A DNA stretch of 64,000 nt from CBDCGJ01 sp965216645 (GTDB lineage Bacteria > Pseudomonadota > Alphaproteobacteria > GCA-2731375), in assembly GCA_965216645.1 (NCBI GenBank), contig CBDCGJ010000029.1, forward strand, positions 222,199-286,198. The letters are read 5' to 3'. A model generated the notes under the pieces. It was not told the DNA's origin. It made no database searches and was given only the letters and a program-made list of their open reading frames with translations. This document shows positions 15,921-24,937 of the stretch, one piece after another. The position numbers and the translations under genes were made by a program. How positions within the stretch are numbered: position 1 is the stretch's first letter; each line of letters starts with the position of its first letter.

Positions 15921-16504
15921 AAACACGTGCTTATGTCCTGTCCGCGGCCCTGGCAGCCGCCCTGCCCCTCGCCCCGGGTGCCCTGGCCGAAGGCGGTAAA
16001 CCCCATGTCCACGGCATCAGCACATTGCTCGTCGCGGTCGAAAGCGACGGCCTGATCATGGAGCTGACGGCGCCGGGCGACGATATCGTCGGCTTCGAAC
16101 ATGAAGCCAAGACCAAACGGCAAAAGAGAGCGGTCCGAAAGGCGCTGGAGACGTTGAAGACGCCGTCCGAATTGTTTGTCATCAATGGCGCCGCCGGCTG
16201 CCGAGCGGAAACGCCCGAAGTCATCCTCACTTTAGATGGTAAGTCGTCGGACGAACACGACAAGAAACACGATCACGACCACAAAGCCGAGGCGGATCAC
16301 AAGGACGACCATGACGAAGAAATCCATGGTGAATTCCGGATGCAATACCACTACAAATGCCAGGATGTCGCAAAACTGACGCATATCGATCTTGAGATAT
16401 TCGACCGTTTCAAACGCATGCAGACCGTCAATGTCCGCCTGATCGCGGCCGACAGTCAAACGGCTGCGAAGCTAAACGCGGAGAAGCGGCGGATCCAGTT
16501 CTAA
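15917..16504 (+). CDS. zrgA: ZrgA-family (DUF2796) periplasmic metal-binding protein
   Basis: A 195-residue secreted protein. A signal peptide covers about residues 1-24 (AALAAALPLAPGALA-EGG). The mature domain begins KPHVHGISTLLVAVESDG, the DUF2796 signature with His-x-His. A histidine/aspartate-rich loop at about residues 112-138 (DEHDKKHDHDHKAEADHKDD and following) resembles the metal-capture loops of zinc-binding proteins. The C-terminal part, MQYHYKCQDVAKLTHIDLEI, has a conserved Cys. In V. cholerae ZrgA is part of a zinc uptake system; the loop and neighbours support the same role here. It overlaps the DUF3299 gene. Confidence 0.85.
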   Translation: MKTRAYVLSAALAAALPLAPGALAEGGKPHVHGISTLLVAVESDGLIMELTAPGDDIVGFEHEAKTKRQKRAVRKALETLKTPSELFVINGAAGCRAETPEVILTLDGKSSDEHDKKHDHDHKAEADHKDDHDEEIHGEFRMQYHYKCQDVAKLTHIDLEIFDRFKRMQTVNVRLIAADSQTAAKLNAEKRRIQF

Positions 16505-16523
16505 ACCGGGGAATTCGGGCGCA

Positions 16524-17210
16524 TTGATCGACATAGAAGACCTGGCTTTCCGATGGCGATCGGAAGGATCCTGGATTCTGAACATCCGCCGGTTTCACAT
16601 TGACGCCGGCGAACGCATATTCCTCCAAGGTCCATCGGGCAGCGGAAAAACCAGCCTGTTGAACCTGTTGGGCGGTATCGCGACGCCTCAGGAAGGGCGG
16701 ATATTGTTGCTGGGGCAGGATCTGACCGCCATGTCCGGCGCGGCGCGGGATCGGTTCAGGGCCGACCATCTGGGCCTGATCTTTCAGAACTTCAACCTCG
16801 TGCCCTATCTTTCGCTGCGGGAAAACGTCGCCTTGCCCTGCCTGTTTTCGTCGGTCCGCCGTCAGCGTGCCGATGCGGCCGATGGTGGCGTCGCGACCGC
16901 GGCAGACCGCCTGCTGTCGCGCATGAATATCGATCCGGCGGAATTCGGCGGCCGCCCGGTCACGGAATTGAGCACCGGACAGCAACAGCGGGTCGCCGCC
17001 GCCCGGGCGATCGTCGGCGCGCCGGAAATCGTCATCGCGGATGAACCCACCTCCGCTCTGGACGGCACGAACACGGAACGCTTCATCGAACTTTTGATGG
17101 CCGGGATCGAAGCCACAGGCACGACCTTGGTTTTCGTCAGCCACGACGACCGTCTGGCCACGCATTTCGACAGGACGGTCCTGATGGACGACCTGCTGGC
17201 AACGTCATGA
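16524..17210 (+). CDS. ABC transporter ATP-binding protein of the ZrgA-like operon
   Basis: A 228-residue ATPase of the MacB/LolD type. Walker A is GPSGSGKTSLLNLL at about residues 37-50, the Q-loop is FQNFNLVPYLSL, the signature is LSTGQQQRVAAARAI and Walker B is IVIADEPTSALDG. The start is TTG 16524; no better start lies nearby. Its stop overlaps the permease ATG by 4 bp. As the ATPase for the FtsX-like permease it probably powers a periplasm-facing task (mechanotransmission), rather than classic solute import. In the zrg locus it is considered part of the zinc system. Confidence 0.88.
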   Translation: MIDIEDLAFRWRSEGSWILNIRRFHIDAGERIFLQGPSGSGKTSLLNLLGGIATPQEGRILLLGQDLTAMSGAARDRFRADHLGLIFQNFNLVPYLSLRENVALPCLFSSVRRQRADAADGGVATAADRLLSRMNIDPAEFGGRPVTELSTGQQQRVAAARAIVGAPEIVIADEPTSALDGTNTERFIELLMAGIEATGTTLVFVSHDDRLATHFDRTVLMDDLLATS

Positions 17211-18478
17211 GCGGTCTGGGCGCATTGATCGGGCTCGCGGGGAAGAGCCTATGGAGCCGGCGGGTCACCGCCCTGCTGACCGTGCTGTCTTTGGCCATCG
17301 GTGTCGCCCTGGTGTTGGGGGTCGAACGACTGCGGCACGAGGCGCGCCTGAGCTTCGCGAACACCATCTCCGGCACCGATTTGATTGTCGGCGCGCGCAG
17401 CGGGCCGGTGGCGTTGCTGCTCTATTCTGTCTTCCGCGTCGGCGATGCGACCAGCAATATTTCGTGGGACACCTACCGACGGCTGGCCGCCCACCCGGAT
17501 GTCGCCTGGACCATCCCAATCTCCCTCGGCGACAGTCATCGCGGCTTCCGCGTCGTCGGCACCGAACATAGCTATTTCATGCATTACCGCTATGGTAACC
17601 GACAAAATATTGATTTTGCGGCAGGAAAGCCATTCGACGATGTCTTCGACGCGGTGTTGGGGGCGGAGGTGGCCGCCGCCCTCGGCTACAAACTGGGAAA
17701 TTCGATCGTCGTCGCCCATGGCGTCGGCGCCATCGAGACGGAGAAACACGACGACAAACCATTTCGGGTTGCCGGCATTCTGAAACCCACCGGAACGCCC
17801 GTCGACCGGGCCGTGCATGTGTCGCTTGCCGGCATCGAAGCCATGCATATCGACTGGCAAGGCGGACGGCCAAAAGCGGGATTCGCCGTTACGCCGGAGG
17901 AAGCCCGCCAGATGAAGCTGGAACCGAAGGCGATCACCGCGTTCCTTGTCGGCCTTAAGACGCGGTTCGCGGTATTCGGCCTGCAGCGGCAGATCAACAA
18001 CGATCCGCGCGAGCCCCTATTGGCTATTCTGCCCGGCGTCACGCTTCAGGAGCTTTGGGACTTGATGAGCGGGGCCGAACGGGCGCTGGCCATCGTCTCT
18101 CTTCTGGTCGCGGTGGCGGCGTTGATCGGCATGCTGGTCATGCTGCTGGCCGGATTGGCGGAACGGCGGCGGGAAATTGCCATCCTCCGCGCCGTCGGCG
18201 CCCGCCCCTGGCAGGTCGTCGCCCTGATCACGTTGGAAGCCCTCGTTCTGACTATTGCCGGGGTGCTTTTGGGCCTGGGTCTGCTCTACGGTGGCCTGCT
18301 GATCGCTCAGCCGATCGTCAACGAACGCTACGGCATCCATATCGGCATCGCCGGGCCAAGCGTCCGCGAACTCGCTTACCTCGCGGGTTTCCTGGCCGTC
18401 GGCACGCTGGCCGGCCTATTGCCCGCCATGGCGGCCTACCGCCGTTCCCTGGCCGACGGTTTGGTCGTTCGCTTGTAG
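17207..18478 (+). CDS. FtsX/MacB-type ABC permease of the ZrgA-like operon
   Basis: A 423-residue membrane protein. TM1 spans about residues 18-40 (VTALLTVLSLAIGVALVLGV), followed by a large periplasmic MacB-like core. Three C-terminal helices follow, around residues 298-320 (IVSLLVAVAALIGMLVMLLAG), 337-362 (VALITLEALVLTIAGVLLGL) and 391-415. The EIAILRAVGARPWQV coupling segment is typical of the FtsX superfamily. It is the last gene of the four-gene operon and ends 2 bp before the end of the convergent crotonase gene. Its partners suggest metal mobilisation at the envelope. Confidence 0.88.
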   Translation: MSGLGALIGLAGKSLWSRRVTALLTVLSLAIGVALVLGVERLRHEARLSFANTISGTDLIVGARSGPVALLLYSVFRVGDATSNISWDTYRRLAAHPDVAWTIPISLGDSHRGFRVVGTEHSYFMHYRYGNRQNIDFAAGKPFDDVFDAVLGAEVAAALGYKLGNSIVVAHGVGAIETEKHDDKPFRVAGILKPTGTPVDRAVHVSLAGIEAMHIDWQGGRPKAGFAVTPEEARQMKLEPKAITAFLVGLKTRFAVFGLQRQINNDPREPLLAILPGVTLQELWDLMSGAERALAIVSLLVAVAALIGMLVMLLAGLAERRREIAILRAVGARPWQVVALITLEALVLTIAGVLLGLGLLYGGLLIAQPIVNERYGIHIGIAGPSVRELAYLAGFLAVGTLAGLLPAMAAYRRSLADGLVVRL

Positions 18479-18479
18479 G

Positions 18480-19283
18480 CTACTTCTTTCCCGAGAGGAA
18501 CGCCGACAGACGCTCCTGGTGCTCGTCGAGGCGAAAGGTGTAGTTCTGGGCGATGGCTTCATATTCAACCGATGTGGCCATGTCCGTATGTTCGCCGCGT
18601 GCCAGGGCCAGTTTGGTGATGGCGGCGGCGCGCCGGGGGTAGGCGTCAATGATCCGGCGGGCGATTTCTTCGGCCCGCGTCAGCAAGTTGTCCGCCGCCG
18701 CGATTTCGACGAATAGACCCAATTCCAACCCTTCTTCAGCCGTCACTGTTGCGCCGGTCAACAATAGATGCGCCGCCCGCATGGCGCCGACATGGCGCGG
18801 CAGAAGATGGGTGCAGCCCATATCCGCGCCGCTGGCGCCGATCCGGCCGAAGGCGAAGTAGTAGCTGGCCTCGGGCGCGGCAATGGCGATATCCGCCGCC
18901 AAACCGAGGGCAGCGCCACCGCCAACGGCAACGCCGTTCACGGCGGCAATGATCGGTAGATCCAGTTCGCGCATGCGCTGAGTCGTTCGGAAGGCCCGTC
19001 GGACCGACTGATATTGTTGCTCGGGATCGATGTCGCCTTCACCCAACAAGCCGCCCAAATCGGCACCGCCGCAAAAGGCCGGCCCACTGCCGGTAAGGAT
19101 TATCACGCGGCAATCCGGATCGGCCTCCAGCCGATCGAATAGAGCCATCAGGCGGCTCGGCATCTTGCTCGTGATAGGATTGCGTTTTTCCGGCCGGTTC
19201 AAGGTCAAGATGGCAAGACCATCGCGCCGTTCGAGCGCGACGCCGGCATCGTCCGTCAAGCTCGGCAAAGGGCTGTCGTTCAC
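18480..19283 (-). CDS. Enoyl-CoA hydratase/isomerase family protein
   Basis: A 267-residue crotonase-fold enzyme. The oxyanion-hole motifs are GSGPAFCGGADLGG and AVGGGAALGLAADIAIA, and YYFAFGRIGASGADMGCTHL completes the active-site region. The start chosen is GTG 19283, behind GGGGGAG; the longer frame to 19382 runs into the divergent MFS promoter region and has no family match. The usual hydratase glutamates are not clearly present in the GRIGASGAD segment (Ala/Ser/Gly instead), so isomerase or another crotonase activity is also possible. It stands alone, convergent with the metal operon. Confidence 0.85.
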   Translation of the reverse strand: MNDSPLPSLTDDAGVALERRDGLAILTLNRPEKRNPITSKMPSRLMALFDRLEADPDCRVIILTGSGPAFCGGADLGGLLGEGDIDPEQQYQSVRRAFRTTQRMRELDLPIIAAVNGVAVGGGAALGLAADIAIAAPEASYYFAFGRIGASGADMGCTHLLPRHVGAMRAAHLLLTGATVTAEEGLELGLFVEIAAADNLLTRAEEIARRIIDAYPRRAAAITKLALARGEHTDMATSVEYEAIAQNYTFRLDEHQERLSAFLSGKK

Positions 19284-19371
19284 GGATGCTCCCCCTTCTG
19301 TTGACTTCGCAGGCGATAAGGCGCCTGTTATGATCGCCGTCCAGCCTATCACGAAAGTCCGGCCCTTCTCC

Positions 19372-20589
19372 ATGTCCCTCAAACCCCTAAGCGCCCTGCT
19401 TTGCGGTTACCTGTTCCTGACGTTGTTGGGCATGCATGGCGTGCCGGCCCTGCTGCCGGAACTATCGCGGCTTTGGTCCATGAGTTACACGGAGGGTGGC
19501 TGGCTCGCCGGCGCGCCCTATCTCGCCTATGTTGCTGGGGTTTCGGTAATCGGCATCACCGACCGCATCGACGCGCGCCGGCTGATGTTGCTCGGCGCGC
19601 TGATCAATGTGGCCGGCTATGGCGGCATGATATTGGCGGATGGCTTTTGGAGCGCCCTGCCCTTTCGCATCTTGCAGGGATTGGGCTTTGCCTGGACCTA
19701 CTTACCCGGCGTGAAAGCCTTCAACGACCGCAACGACAGCCCGAATGTCGGCCGCGCCGCATCGGTCTATGTTTCGAGTTTCGCTGTCGGTTCCAGTTGC
19801 TCGGTTTTGCTGGCGGCCACGATTGGGGAGAGCTTCGGCTGGCGCGCTGCCTTTGTCGCGCCGGCTTTGACCAATTCGGTAGCGGCTGCCTTGATCTACT
19901 TCCTGCTGCCGCCGATACAGCCCGCCGGCAGCAGCGCGGCCCGGCGGTTGCTGCCCCGCTTCGACCAGATCTGGCGCAACAAACCTGCTTTCGGTTTCGT
20001 CTTAGCGTCATTTACCCATAACTTCGAACTCCTGGCCGTGCGCAGTTGGACCGTAACTTTTCTAACTTGGGCGTTGCTCAGCCGCGGCGACCTGCCCAAC
20101 TGGTTCGAAATTCCCGTCATCGCCATGCTGCTGATCCTGATCGGCGCGCCTTGCAGCGTCGCCGGCGGCGAGGTTGGCCATCGTATCGGCCATGCCCGTG
20201 CCTCTTTCTGGACTATGCTGGTCTCCGCCGCCGTGGCTGCCGTCGTCGGCTTCGCGGCGGCTTGGCCGCTTTGGTTGTTTCTGCTTCTGGTGCTAGCCCA
20301 CAATGTCTTCGTTCTGGCCGACAGCGGCACCATCAACGCCGGCGCCATGGCCCGCGCCAAGGCGGCCGAGCGCGGCAATCTGCTGGCCGGTTTCGGTCTG
20401 GCATCGGCAAGCGGCGGCCTGTGCGGTCCCGTCGTCTTCGGATACGTGCTCGACGCCACCGGTGCCGGCACCACGGCGCAGAGCTGGGGCGCCGCCTTCG
20501 CCACCCTGGCCGTCTTGATGTTGCTCGGCAGCCTCAGTGTGCGCTGGCTCAGCTGGCGGCGGACGGCGCACGGACACGAACCGACATAA
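19372..20589 (+). CDS. Major facilitator superfamily transporter
   Basis: A 405-residue MFS protein with twelve predicted helices. LCGYLFLTLLGMHGVPALLP is TM1. The motif-A-like loop after TM2 is ITDRIDARRLMLLGALIN. A second copy after TM8 is GGEVGHRIGHARASFW. The start chosen is ATG 19372, giving a standard N-terminus; an ATG at 19330 would add 14 residues. It is divergent from the crotonase gene with 88 bp between. The substrate is unknown, and the family resembles CynX/NimT-type exporters. Confidence 0.85.
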   Translation: MSLKPLSALLCGYLFLTLLGMHGVPALLPELSRLWSMSYTEGGWLAGAPYLAYVAGVSVIGITDRIDARRLMLLGALINVAGYGGMILADGFWSALPFRILQGLGFAWTYLPGVKAFNDRNDSPNVGRAASVYVSSFAVGSSCSVLLAATIGESFGWRAAFVAPALTNSVAAALIYFLLPPIQPAGSSAARRLLPRFDQIWRNKPAFGFVLASFTHNFELLAVRSWTVTFLTWALLSRGDLPNWFEIPVIAMLLILIGAPCSVAGGEVGHRIGHARASFWTMLVSAAVAAVVGFAAAWPLWLFLLLVLAHNVFVLADSGTINAGAMARAKAAERGNLLAGFGLASASGGLCGPVVFGYVLDATGAGTTAQSWGAAFATLAVLMLLGSLSVRWLSWRRTAHGHEPT

Positions 20590-20621
20590 GCACAGCCCGC
20601 CCACGCGTGTTAGGTTGAAAC

Positions 20622-21389
20622 ATGGATCGCGATCTGATTAAGAAGCTACGGCCCGACGGAGACCTGTTGCTCGACATTCTACGTGACATGGTCGACGACC
20701 GCTTGCTGCGGGTGATCGCGGAGGCCGATTACCATCAGGATGCCGAGCAGCATTTCGATGCCTTGCGCGCGATCCGGGACGACAAAATCTGGCCCAAGCC
20801 CATGGGCTGGCATCCGTCGGAGGTCCTGGAGTTGGTGCGTTGGTCGCAGCCCGACGACAAAGGATGGCGGCCGGGCCTCGATGGCGCGGAGGGCCATATC
20901 ATCCGTGCCTTCTGCTGTGCGGCATTGCTACGGGCACAGGGCGAACCGGATTGCTATGCGTCGGTCGGCGGTGAAAACCAGACAGCCGTCCAGCTCTATT
21001 GGAGCCTGGATAGGCTAGACCGACAATGTCGCGACGCTGGTTTGCGGCTCCTCGCCTGGGCGATCGATCGAATAGACGATCTATACGAAGAGGAGATCTT
21101 CTTTCAAGTCGCAATCCTCGCCTTGTGCTTGCAACGAGAGGAAGGAATCTCGCCGTGCGACCTAACCGGCTTAGCGCGGGAGATCATCAGACAAGAGGAC
21201 CGTATTCGGCAAGACGAAAACGCCGTTCTGCCGTTCGGTCGGGATGCCGGTCTATTTGGCCTCACCTACTTCGACAGCCAACAACGAGCCTGGCGGCGTC
21301 TTGGCGAGCACTTGAAGGCTTGGGCGACGGTTCGTCCGGAACCGGCATTGAAAACGGCGCTGATGGAGGTCGCCGCCAGGCTGCGTTAA
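20622..21389 (+). CDS. Hypothetical protein (no recognised family)
   Basis: A 255-residue, largely helical, acidic cytoplasmic protein without signal or membrane segments. Readable pieces include LRPDGDLLLDILRDMVDDRL, a tryptophan-rich stretch KIWPKPMGWHPSEVLELVRW, GAEGHIIRAFCCAALLRAQG and YDEEEIFFQ-like helices. I do not recognise the family. It starts 32 bp after the MFS stop and may share its transcript. Its TAA overlaps the convergent VOC stop by 4 bp. GC content and codon use match the neighbours, so it looks like a real gene. Confidence 0.7.
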   Translation: MDRDLIKKLRPDGDLLLDILRDMVDDRLLRVIAEADYHQDAEQHFDALRAIRDDKIWPKPMGWHPSEVLELVRWSQPDDKGWRPGLDGAEGHIIRAFCCAALLRAQGEPDCYASVGGENQTAVQLYWSLDRLDRQCRDAGLRLLAWAIDRIDDLYEEEIFFQVAILALCLQREEGISPCDLTGLAREIIRQEDRIRQDENAVLPFGRDAGLFGLTYFDSQQRAWRRLGEHLKAWATVRPEPALKTALMEVAARLR

Positions 21390-21724
21390 GTCCGTGCATG
21401 GATACGGCAGAGATTGCCGTCCGGGTCACGGAACTCCGCAGTCGGGCCATCGGCTGTCTCTTGCAGTCGGCAGGGCACGCCGCAGGCGTTCAGCTCTCCC
21501 GCCGCTTTGGCTACGTCGCGGACGGTGAAATCAAGACGTAGCGGTTCCCGTCCCGTCGCCGGCCCTGCCTCAACGACCAAGTCAACACCACCGATGTCGA
21601 AGCAAGTCCGACCGGACTGCTGTCGCCCGCGTCGTAATGGCAATTCGACCAAATACCTGTAAAACTCCACGCAAGCCCGATAATTAGCCGTCCTTAGCAA
21701 TGTTTGCTGTCGCTGATGACCCAT
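21386..21724 (-). CDS. VOC (glyoxalase/bleomycin-resistance) family protein
   Basis: A 112-residue single-module VOC protein: LLRTANYRACVEFYRYLVEL, DIGGVDLVVEAGPA, LRLDFTVRDVAKAAGELNA and EFRDPDGNLCRI form the betaalphabetabetabeta pair. Metal-ligand His/Glu positions are partly present. ATG 21724 lies 8 nt behind GGAG; GTG 21727 is also possible. It is divergent from soxR, and the SoxR-box-like promoter between them points towards it, so it is the best candidate for a SoxR-activated gene here, perhaps for detoxifying redox-active compounds. The activity is unknown. Confidence 0.82.
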   Translation of the reverse strand: MGHQRQQTLLRTANYRACVEFYRYLVELPLRRGRQQSGRTCFDIGGVDLVVEAGPATGREPLRLDFTVRDVAKAAGELNACGVPCRLQETADGPTAEFRDPDGNLCRIHART

Positions 21725-21801
21725 CACGTCTTCTCCTCTCGCCTAGACACAGCCAATTCGTCAATCGCCTCATTCCCCATTGCCAAAGCGGGGAAGTCGT
21801 T

Positions 21802-21832
21802 ATCCTGCAATTTAAAGCTCACTTGAAGTCAA
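21802..21832 (-). promoter_or_regulatory. SoxR-box-like promoter for the VOC gene
   Basis: On the minus strand TTGACT (21827-21832) and CAGGAT (21802-21807) are 19 bp apart, the unusual spacer length of SoxR/MerR-activated promoters. Within the spacer, 21811-21828 (plus strand TTTAAAGCTCACTTGAAG) matches the E. coli soxS operator CCTCAAGTTAACTTGAGG in 12 of 18 positions on the reverse strand. It lies in the soxR-VOC divergent gap. The -10 match is weak (3/6). Confidence 0.5.
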
Positions 21833-21884
21833 GATGACAATTTGCAACAATTCCGCTTCGAAACAGCGGCAGAAAGGCAGTGTC

Positions 21885-22349
21885 ATGGAAGAACCGGCTG
21901 AATATCTCAGCATCGGCGAGGTAGCGAAACGGGCGGGCGTGGCGACCTCCGCCTTACGTTTCTATGAGGAAAAAGGCTTGATCCGCAGTCTCCGCACCGA
22001 AGGCAATCAACGTCGCTTTCATCGCGCCATGCTGCGCCGGATCGCCGTCATTCGCGTGGCGCAGAATCTGGGACTCAGTCTGGACGAGATTTCGGGGGCC
22101 CTGGCCGCCCTGCCCGACGGCCGCAACCCGACGAAGCGCGATTGGCAGCGATTATCGACAACCTGGCGCCGGCGCTTGGAGCAGCGGATCGCCGAACTAG
22201 AAAATATCCGCGACAAGCTCTCCGGTTGTATCGGCTGTGGTTGCCTCTCCATGCGCAATTGCACGCTGTATAACCCGGCCGACCGCGCCGCCGACTTGGG
22301 GGCGGGTGCCCGTTACTTGCTTGGAGACAAGCCAAGTCGACGCAAATAG
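21885..22349 (+). CDS. soxR: Redox-sensitive MerR-family activator SoxR
   Basis: A 154-residue dimeric regulator with a [2Fe-2S] sensor. The winged helix-turn-helix is YLSIGEVAKRAGVATSALRF followed by YEEKGLIRS, then a dimerisation helix near residues 80-112. The cluster ligands are Cys115, Cys118, Cys120 and Cys126 (CIGCGCLSMRNC), the same spacing as in E. coli SoxR. ATG 21885 is chosen; an in-frame ATG at 21834 would add 17 poorly conserved residues. There is no soxS nearby, as expected outside enterics, where SoxR directly controls a few genes activated by redox-cycling compounds. The VOC gene opposite is a likely target. Confidence 0.93.
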   Translation: MEEPAEYLSIGEVAKRAGVATSALRFYEEKGLIRSLRTEGNQRRFHRAMLRRIAVIRVAQNLGLSLDEISGALAALPDGRNPTKRDWQRLSTTWRRRLEQRIAELENIRDKLSGCIGCGCLSMRNCTLYNPADRAADLGAGARYLLGDKPSRRK

Positions 22350-22513
22350 CGCGAGCGGAACAATCAACGTCGAGAGATCCAAAACTAATCTTTGTAGAGC
22401 CGGCTGATAATTTCACCGCCGGAGGTCGAATGGTATGGGCACCCGAATGGTCTCTGGTTTCTGTCACGGAAAATTAATGATATTCATTGAACATCAGAAT
22501 ATACTAATAGGCT

Positions 22514-24874
22514 ATGGAGGTCGCCAAAATCACGCCCCAGGACAGTATACGCAGAATAGTCGACGAATCGACTATCGGAGTTGTAGTCACGACTTCTGCG
22601 AAGGTCGTCTACGCCAATCGATCATATTGTAACCTACTGCAACGCGAGTATCCCCTCGTCGGGAACCCAACCGACGAGCTGTTCGGACACTTGACCGAAG
22701 AAGGTCGCCAATTAGTACTCGACCGCTGGCGCCGCCGCAGCGCTCGGGAGACGATCCAACCCGTCTTCGAGCTGGAACTGATCCGCAATGACGGCGGTAT
22801 CGTCTGGGCGGAAATCCACACCCAGGAAATAAACTGGGAGGGTCAGACCGCGGTCATCTCCTGGTTGTTCGACATCACCGAACGAAAACTGGCGGAAAAG
22901 CGATTGCGCGAAAGCGAGAGGCATCTTTCGGATTTCATGGAACATATGCCGGGAGGTGCGCTCGTCTATGACGAAGATCTCGATGTCAAACTCATTAACT
23001 CTAAGCTGCGCGAACTTTATCAGATTCCTTATGAACGATCCAAAGAAGGCGACAGTCTAAAGAAATTCCTGGCGGTCCGCGCCGAACGCGGCGACTACGG
23101 CCCCGGCGATCCCGCTACACTTGTGCAACGCCGTGTCGAGCAAAACTATAAGAGCGCGGACCGGTTGAGCGAATACGAAGAGGCGCTGCCGGGCGGGAAA
23201 TTCGCGCAAATTAGCCGATTGGAATTCGGCAATGGTCTTACCGCTCTCATATCCTTTGACGTCACCGAGCGGAAGAAAGCGGAAATCAAACTGCGCGAAA
23301 GCCAGGAGCTAATGACCCGCATTCTCGATAACAGCCCGTTCGGCGTGTCCATCCGGGACCAGAAGAACGGCAAGCGGATTTACAGGAACAACCGCATGGA
23401 AGAGTTGTTGAAGGGCGCGAAAAATTTTGAATCGATCGACTTCAACATCAATCGGATTTTTGACGATCCCAGCGACGGCGAACGCTTCGACGCCCTGATC
23501 GACTCCCGCACGGGCTTCGACAACTTCGAGGTTCTTTGCAATCGAGAAGATGGTACAAACTGGTGGTGCAGTATCAGCGGGCGGCCGCTGCCGAGCCAAG
23601 GCGAGCATGTCTATATTTTCTGGGTAGAGGACGTTACCGAGCGGCACAACGCGGCCTTGATGCTGGAGAGCGCCAAGCAGCGCGCCGAAGAATCGACCGA
23701 AGCGAAGTCGAAATTCCTGGCAAACATGAGCCACGAGATCCGGACGCCGCTTAACTCGATCCTCGGCTACACGCAACTCATGCAGCTGGAAAGCACATTG
23801 TCGGACGAGCAGAAAGACAATGTGAGTATGATCTATCGAAGCGGCGAGCACCTGTTGAACCTGATCAACGAAGTGCTTGAAATGTCGAAGATCGAAGCCG
23901 GCAGCGCCGTTTTGAATCCAGGCAGCTTCGATCTCCATGGCGTTATGGACGACATGAACGTCTTGTTCAAGAATGTCGCTGATGAAAAACAGTTGGATTT
24001 CCGAATTACGCTTAGCGACGAGTTGCCCCGTTTCATCGTTTCGGACGAAGCGAAACTCCGACAGATTTTGATTAATCTTATCGGCAACGCAATGAAATTC
24101 ACGGTCGACGGCGCCGTAACGGTCGACGTGAAAAAAGATCGATCCTACCCCGTTGATTTTCGGTTTCGCGAGTCGGTCGTCCCCATCCGCATCGACATTA
24201 AGGATACCGGCACCGGCATACCCGAGGATCTAATCGAGAAAATATTCGTACCGTTCGAACAAGCCAACGGCAGTCTGCAGAAAGGCGGTACCGGACTTGG
24301 TCTGGCGATCTGCCGGGAATTCGCCAATATCCTCGGTGGGGACGTAATGGCCACCAGTCGAATTGGTGAAGGCAGTTGTTTTTCCCTTACCATGCTGGCC
24401 GAAATCAGCGGAGACGCGGAAAGTGCCGCCGATCTGAAGGAGCAACGCCGCATCATCGGACTAAAAGAGCCGCAATCGCCGTTGCACGTGCTGATCGTCG
24501 ACGACAAGGCCAGCAATCGCACGCTGCTTTTAAGAATGCTCGAACCTCTGGGGTTCCTTGTCGACCAGGAAGACGACGGTACCGGCGCCGTTGCGTTTTG
24601 CCAAAAGCGGATGCCGGACGTCATTCTAATGGATGGATTGATGCCGCAAATGGGCGGCGAGGAGGCGACCCGACGCATTCGCGCCCTGCCCGGCGGCGAC
24701 AAGCCTGCTATTGTCGTTGTGACCGCTGGCGTCTTGAGCGCGGAATTTGACGGAATGAAAGAGCATGCCGATCAGATCGTGTTGAAACCGTTTAAGGATA
24801 ATCAGATTTACGAGGCGATCGGTCGTCATTGCAATATCGAGTATGTTTACGAAGAAGCCGACACCGCCGAATGA
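22514..24874 (+). CDS. Hybrid sensor histidine kinase with three PAS domains and a receiver
   Basis: A 786-residue soluble kinase without TM helices. PAS domains lie at about residues 12-130, 145-255 and 265-385; the PAC segment EIHTQEINWEGQTAVISWLF and repeats of DVTERKKAE/DVTERHNAA mark their ends. The HisKA phospho-acceptor is His407 (FLANMSHEIRTPLNSILGY). HATPase boxes are LINLIGNAMKFT (N), DTGTGIPEDLIEKIF (G1) and GGTGLGLAICREFANILGG (G2). A C-terminal receiver (VLIVDDKASNRTLLL) has phospho-Asp707 and the conserved Lys in VLKPF. It is likely a cytoplasmic sensor, with the output downstream and unlinked. Start ATG 22514 has no strong ribosome site. Confidence 0.92.
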   Translation: MEVAKITPQDSIRRIVDESTIGVVVTTSAKVVYANRSYCNLLQREYPLVGNPTDELFGHLTEEGRQLVLDRWRRRSARETIQPVFELELIRNDGGIVWAEIHTQEINWEGQTAVISWLFDITERKLAEKRLRESERHLSDFMEHMPGGALVYDEDLDVKLINSKLRELYQIPYERSKEGDSLKKFLAVRAERGDYGPGDPATLVQRRVEQNYKSADRLSEYEEALPGGKFAQISRLEFGNGLTALISFDVTERKKAEIKLRESQELMTRILDNSPFGVSIRDQKNGKRIYRNNRMEELLKGAKNFESIDFNINRIFDDPSDGERFDALIDSRTGFDNFEVLCNREDGTNWWCSISGRPLPSQGEHVYIFWVEDVTERHNAALMLESAKQRAEESTEAKSKFLANMSHEIRTPLNSILGYTQLMQLESTLSDEQKDNVSMIYRSGEHLLNLINEVLEMSKIEAGSAVLNPGSFDLHGVMDDMNVLFKNVADEKQLDFRITLSDELPRFIVSDEAKLRQILINLIGNAMKFTVDGAVTVDVKKDRSYPVDFRFRESVVPIRIDIKDTGTGIPEDLIEKIFVPFEQANGSLQKGGTGLGLAICREFANILGGDVMATSRIGEGSCFSLTMLAEISGDAESAADLKEQRRIIGLKEPQSPLHVLIVDDKASNRTLLLRMLEPLGFLVDQEDDGTGAVAFCQKRMPDVILMDGLMPQMGGEEATRRIRALPGGDKPAIVVVTAGVLSAEFDGMKEHADQIVLKPFKDNQIYEAIGRHCNIEYVYEEADTAE

Positions 24875-24937
24875 GCCGGGATCACGTTCTCAAATCATCC
24901 ACGCCGCCCACGTTGGCCGGTGAATTCTAGTCCCTGG

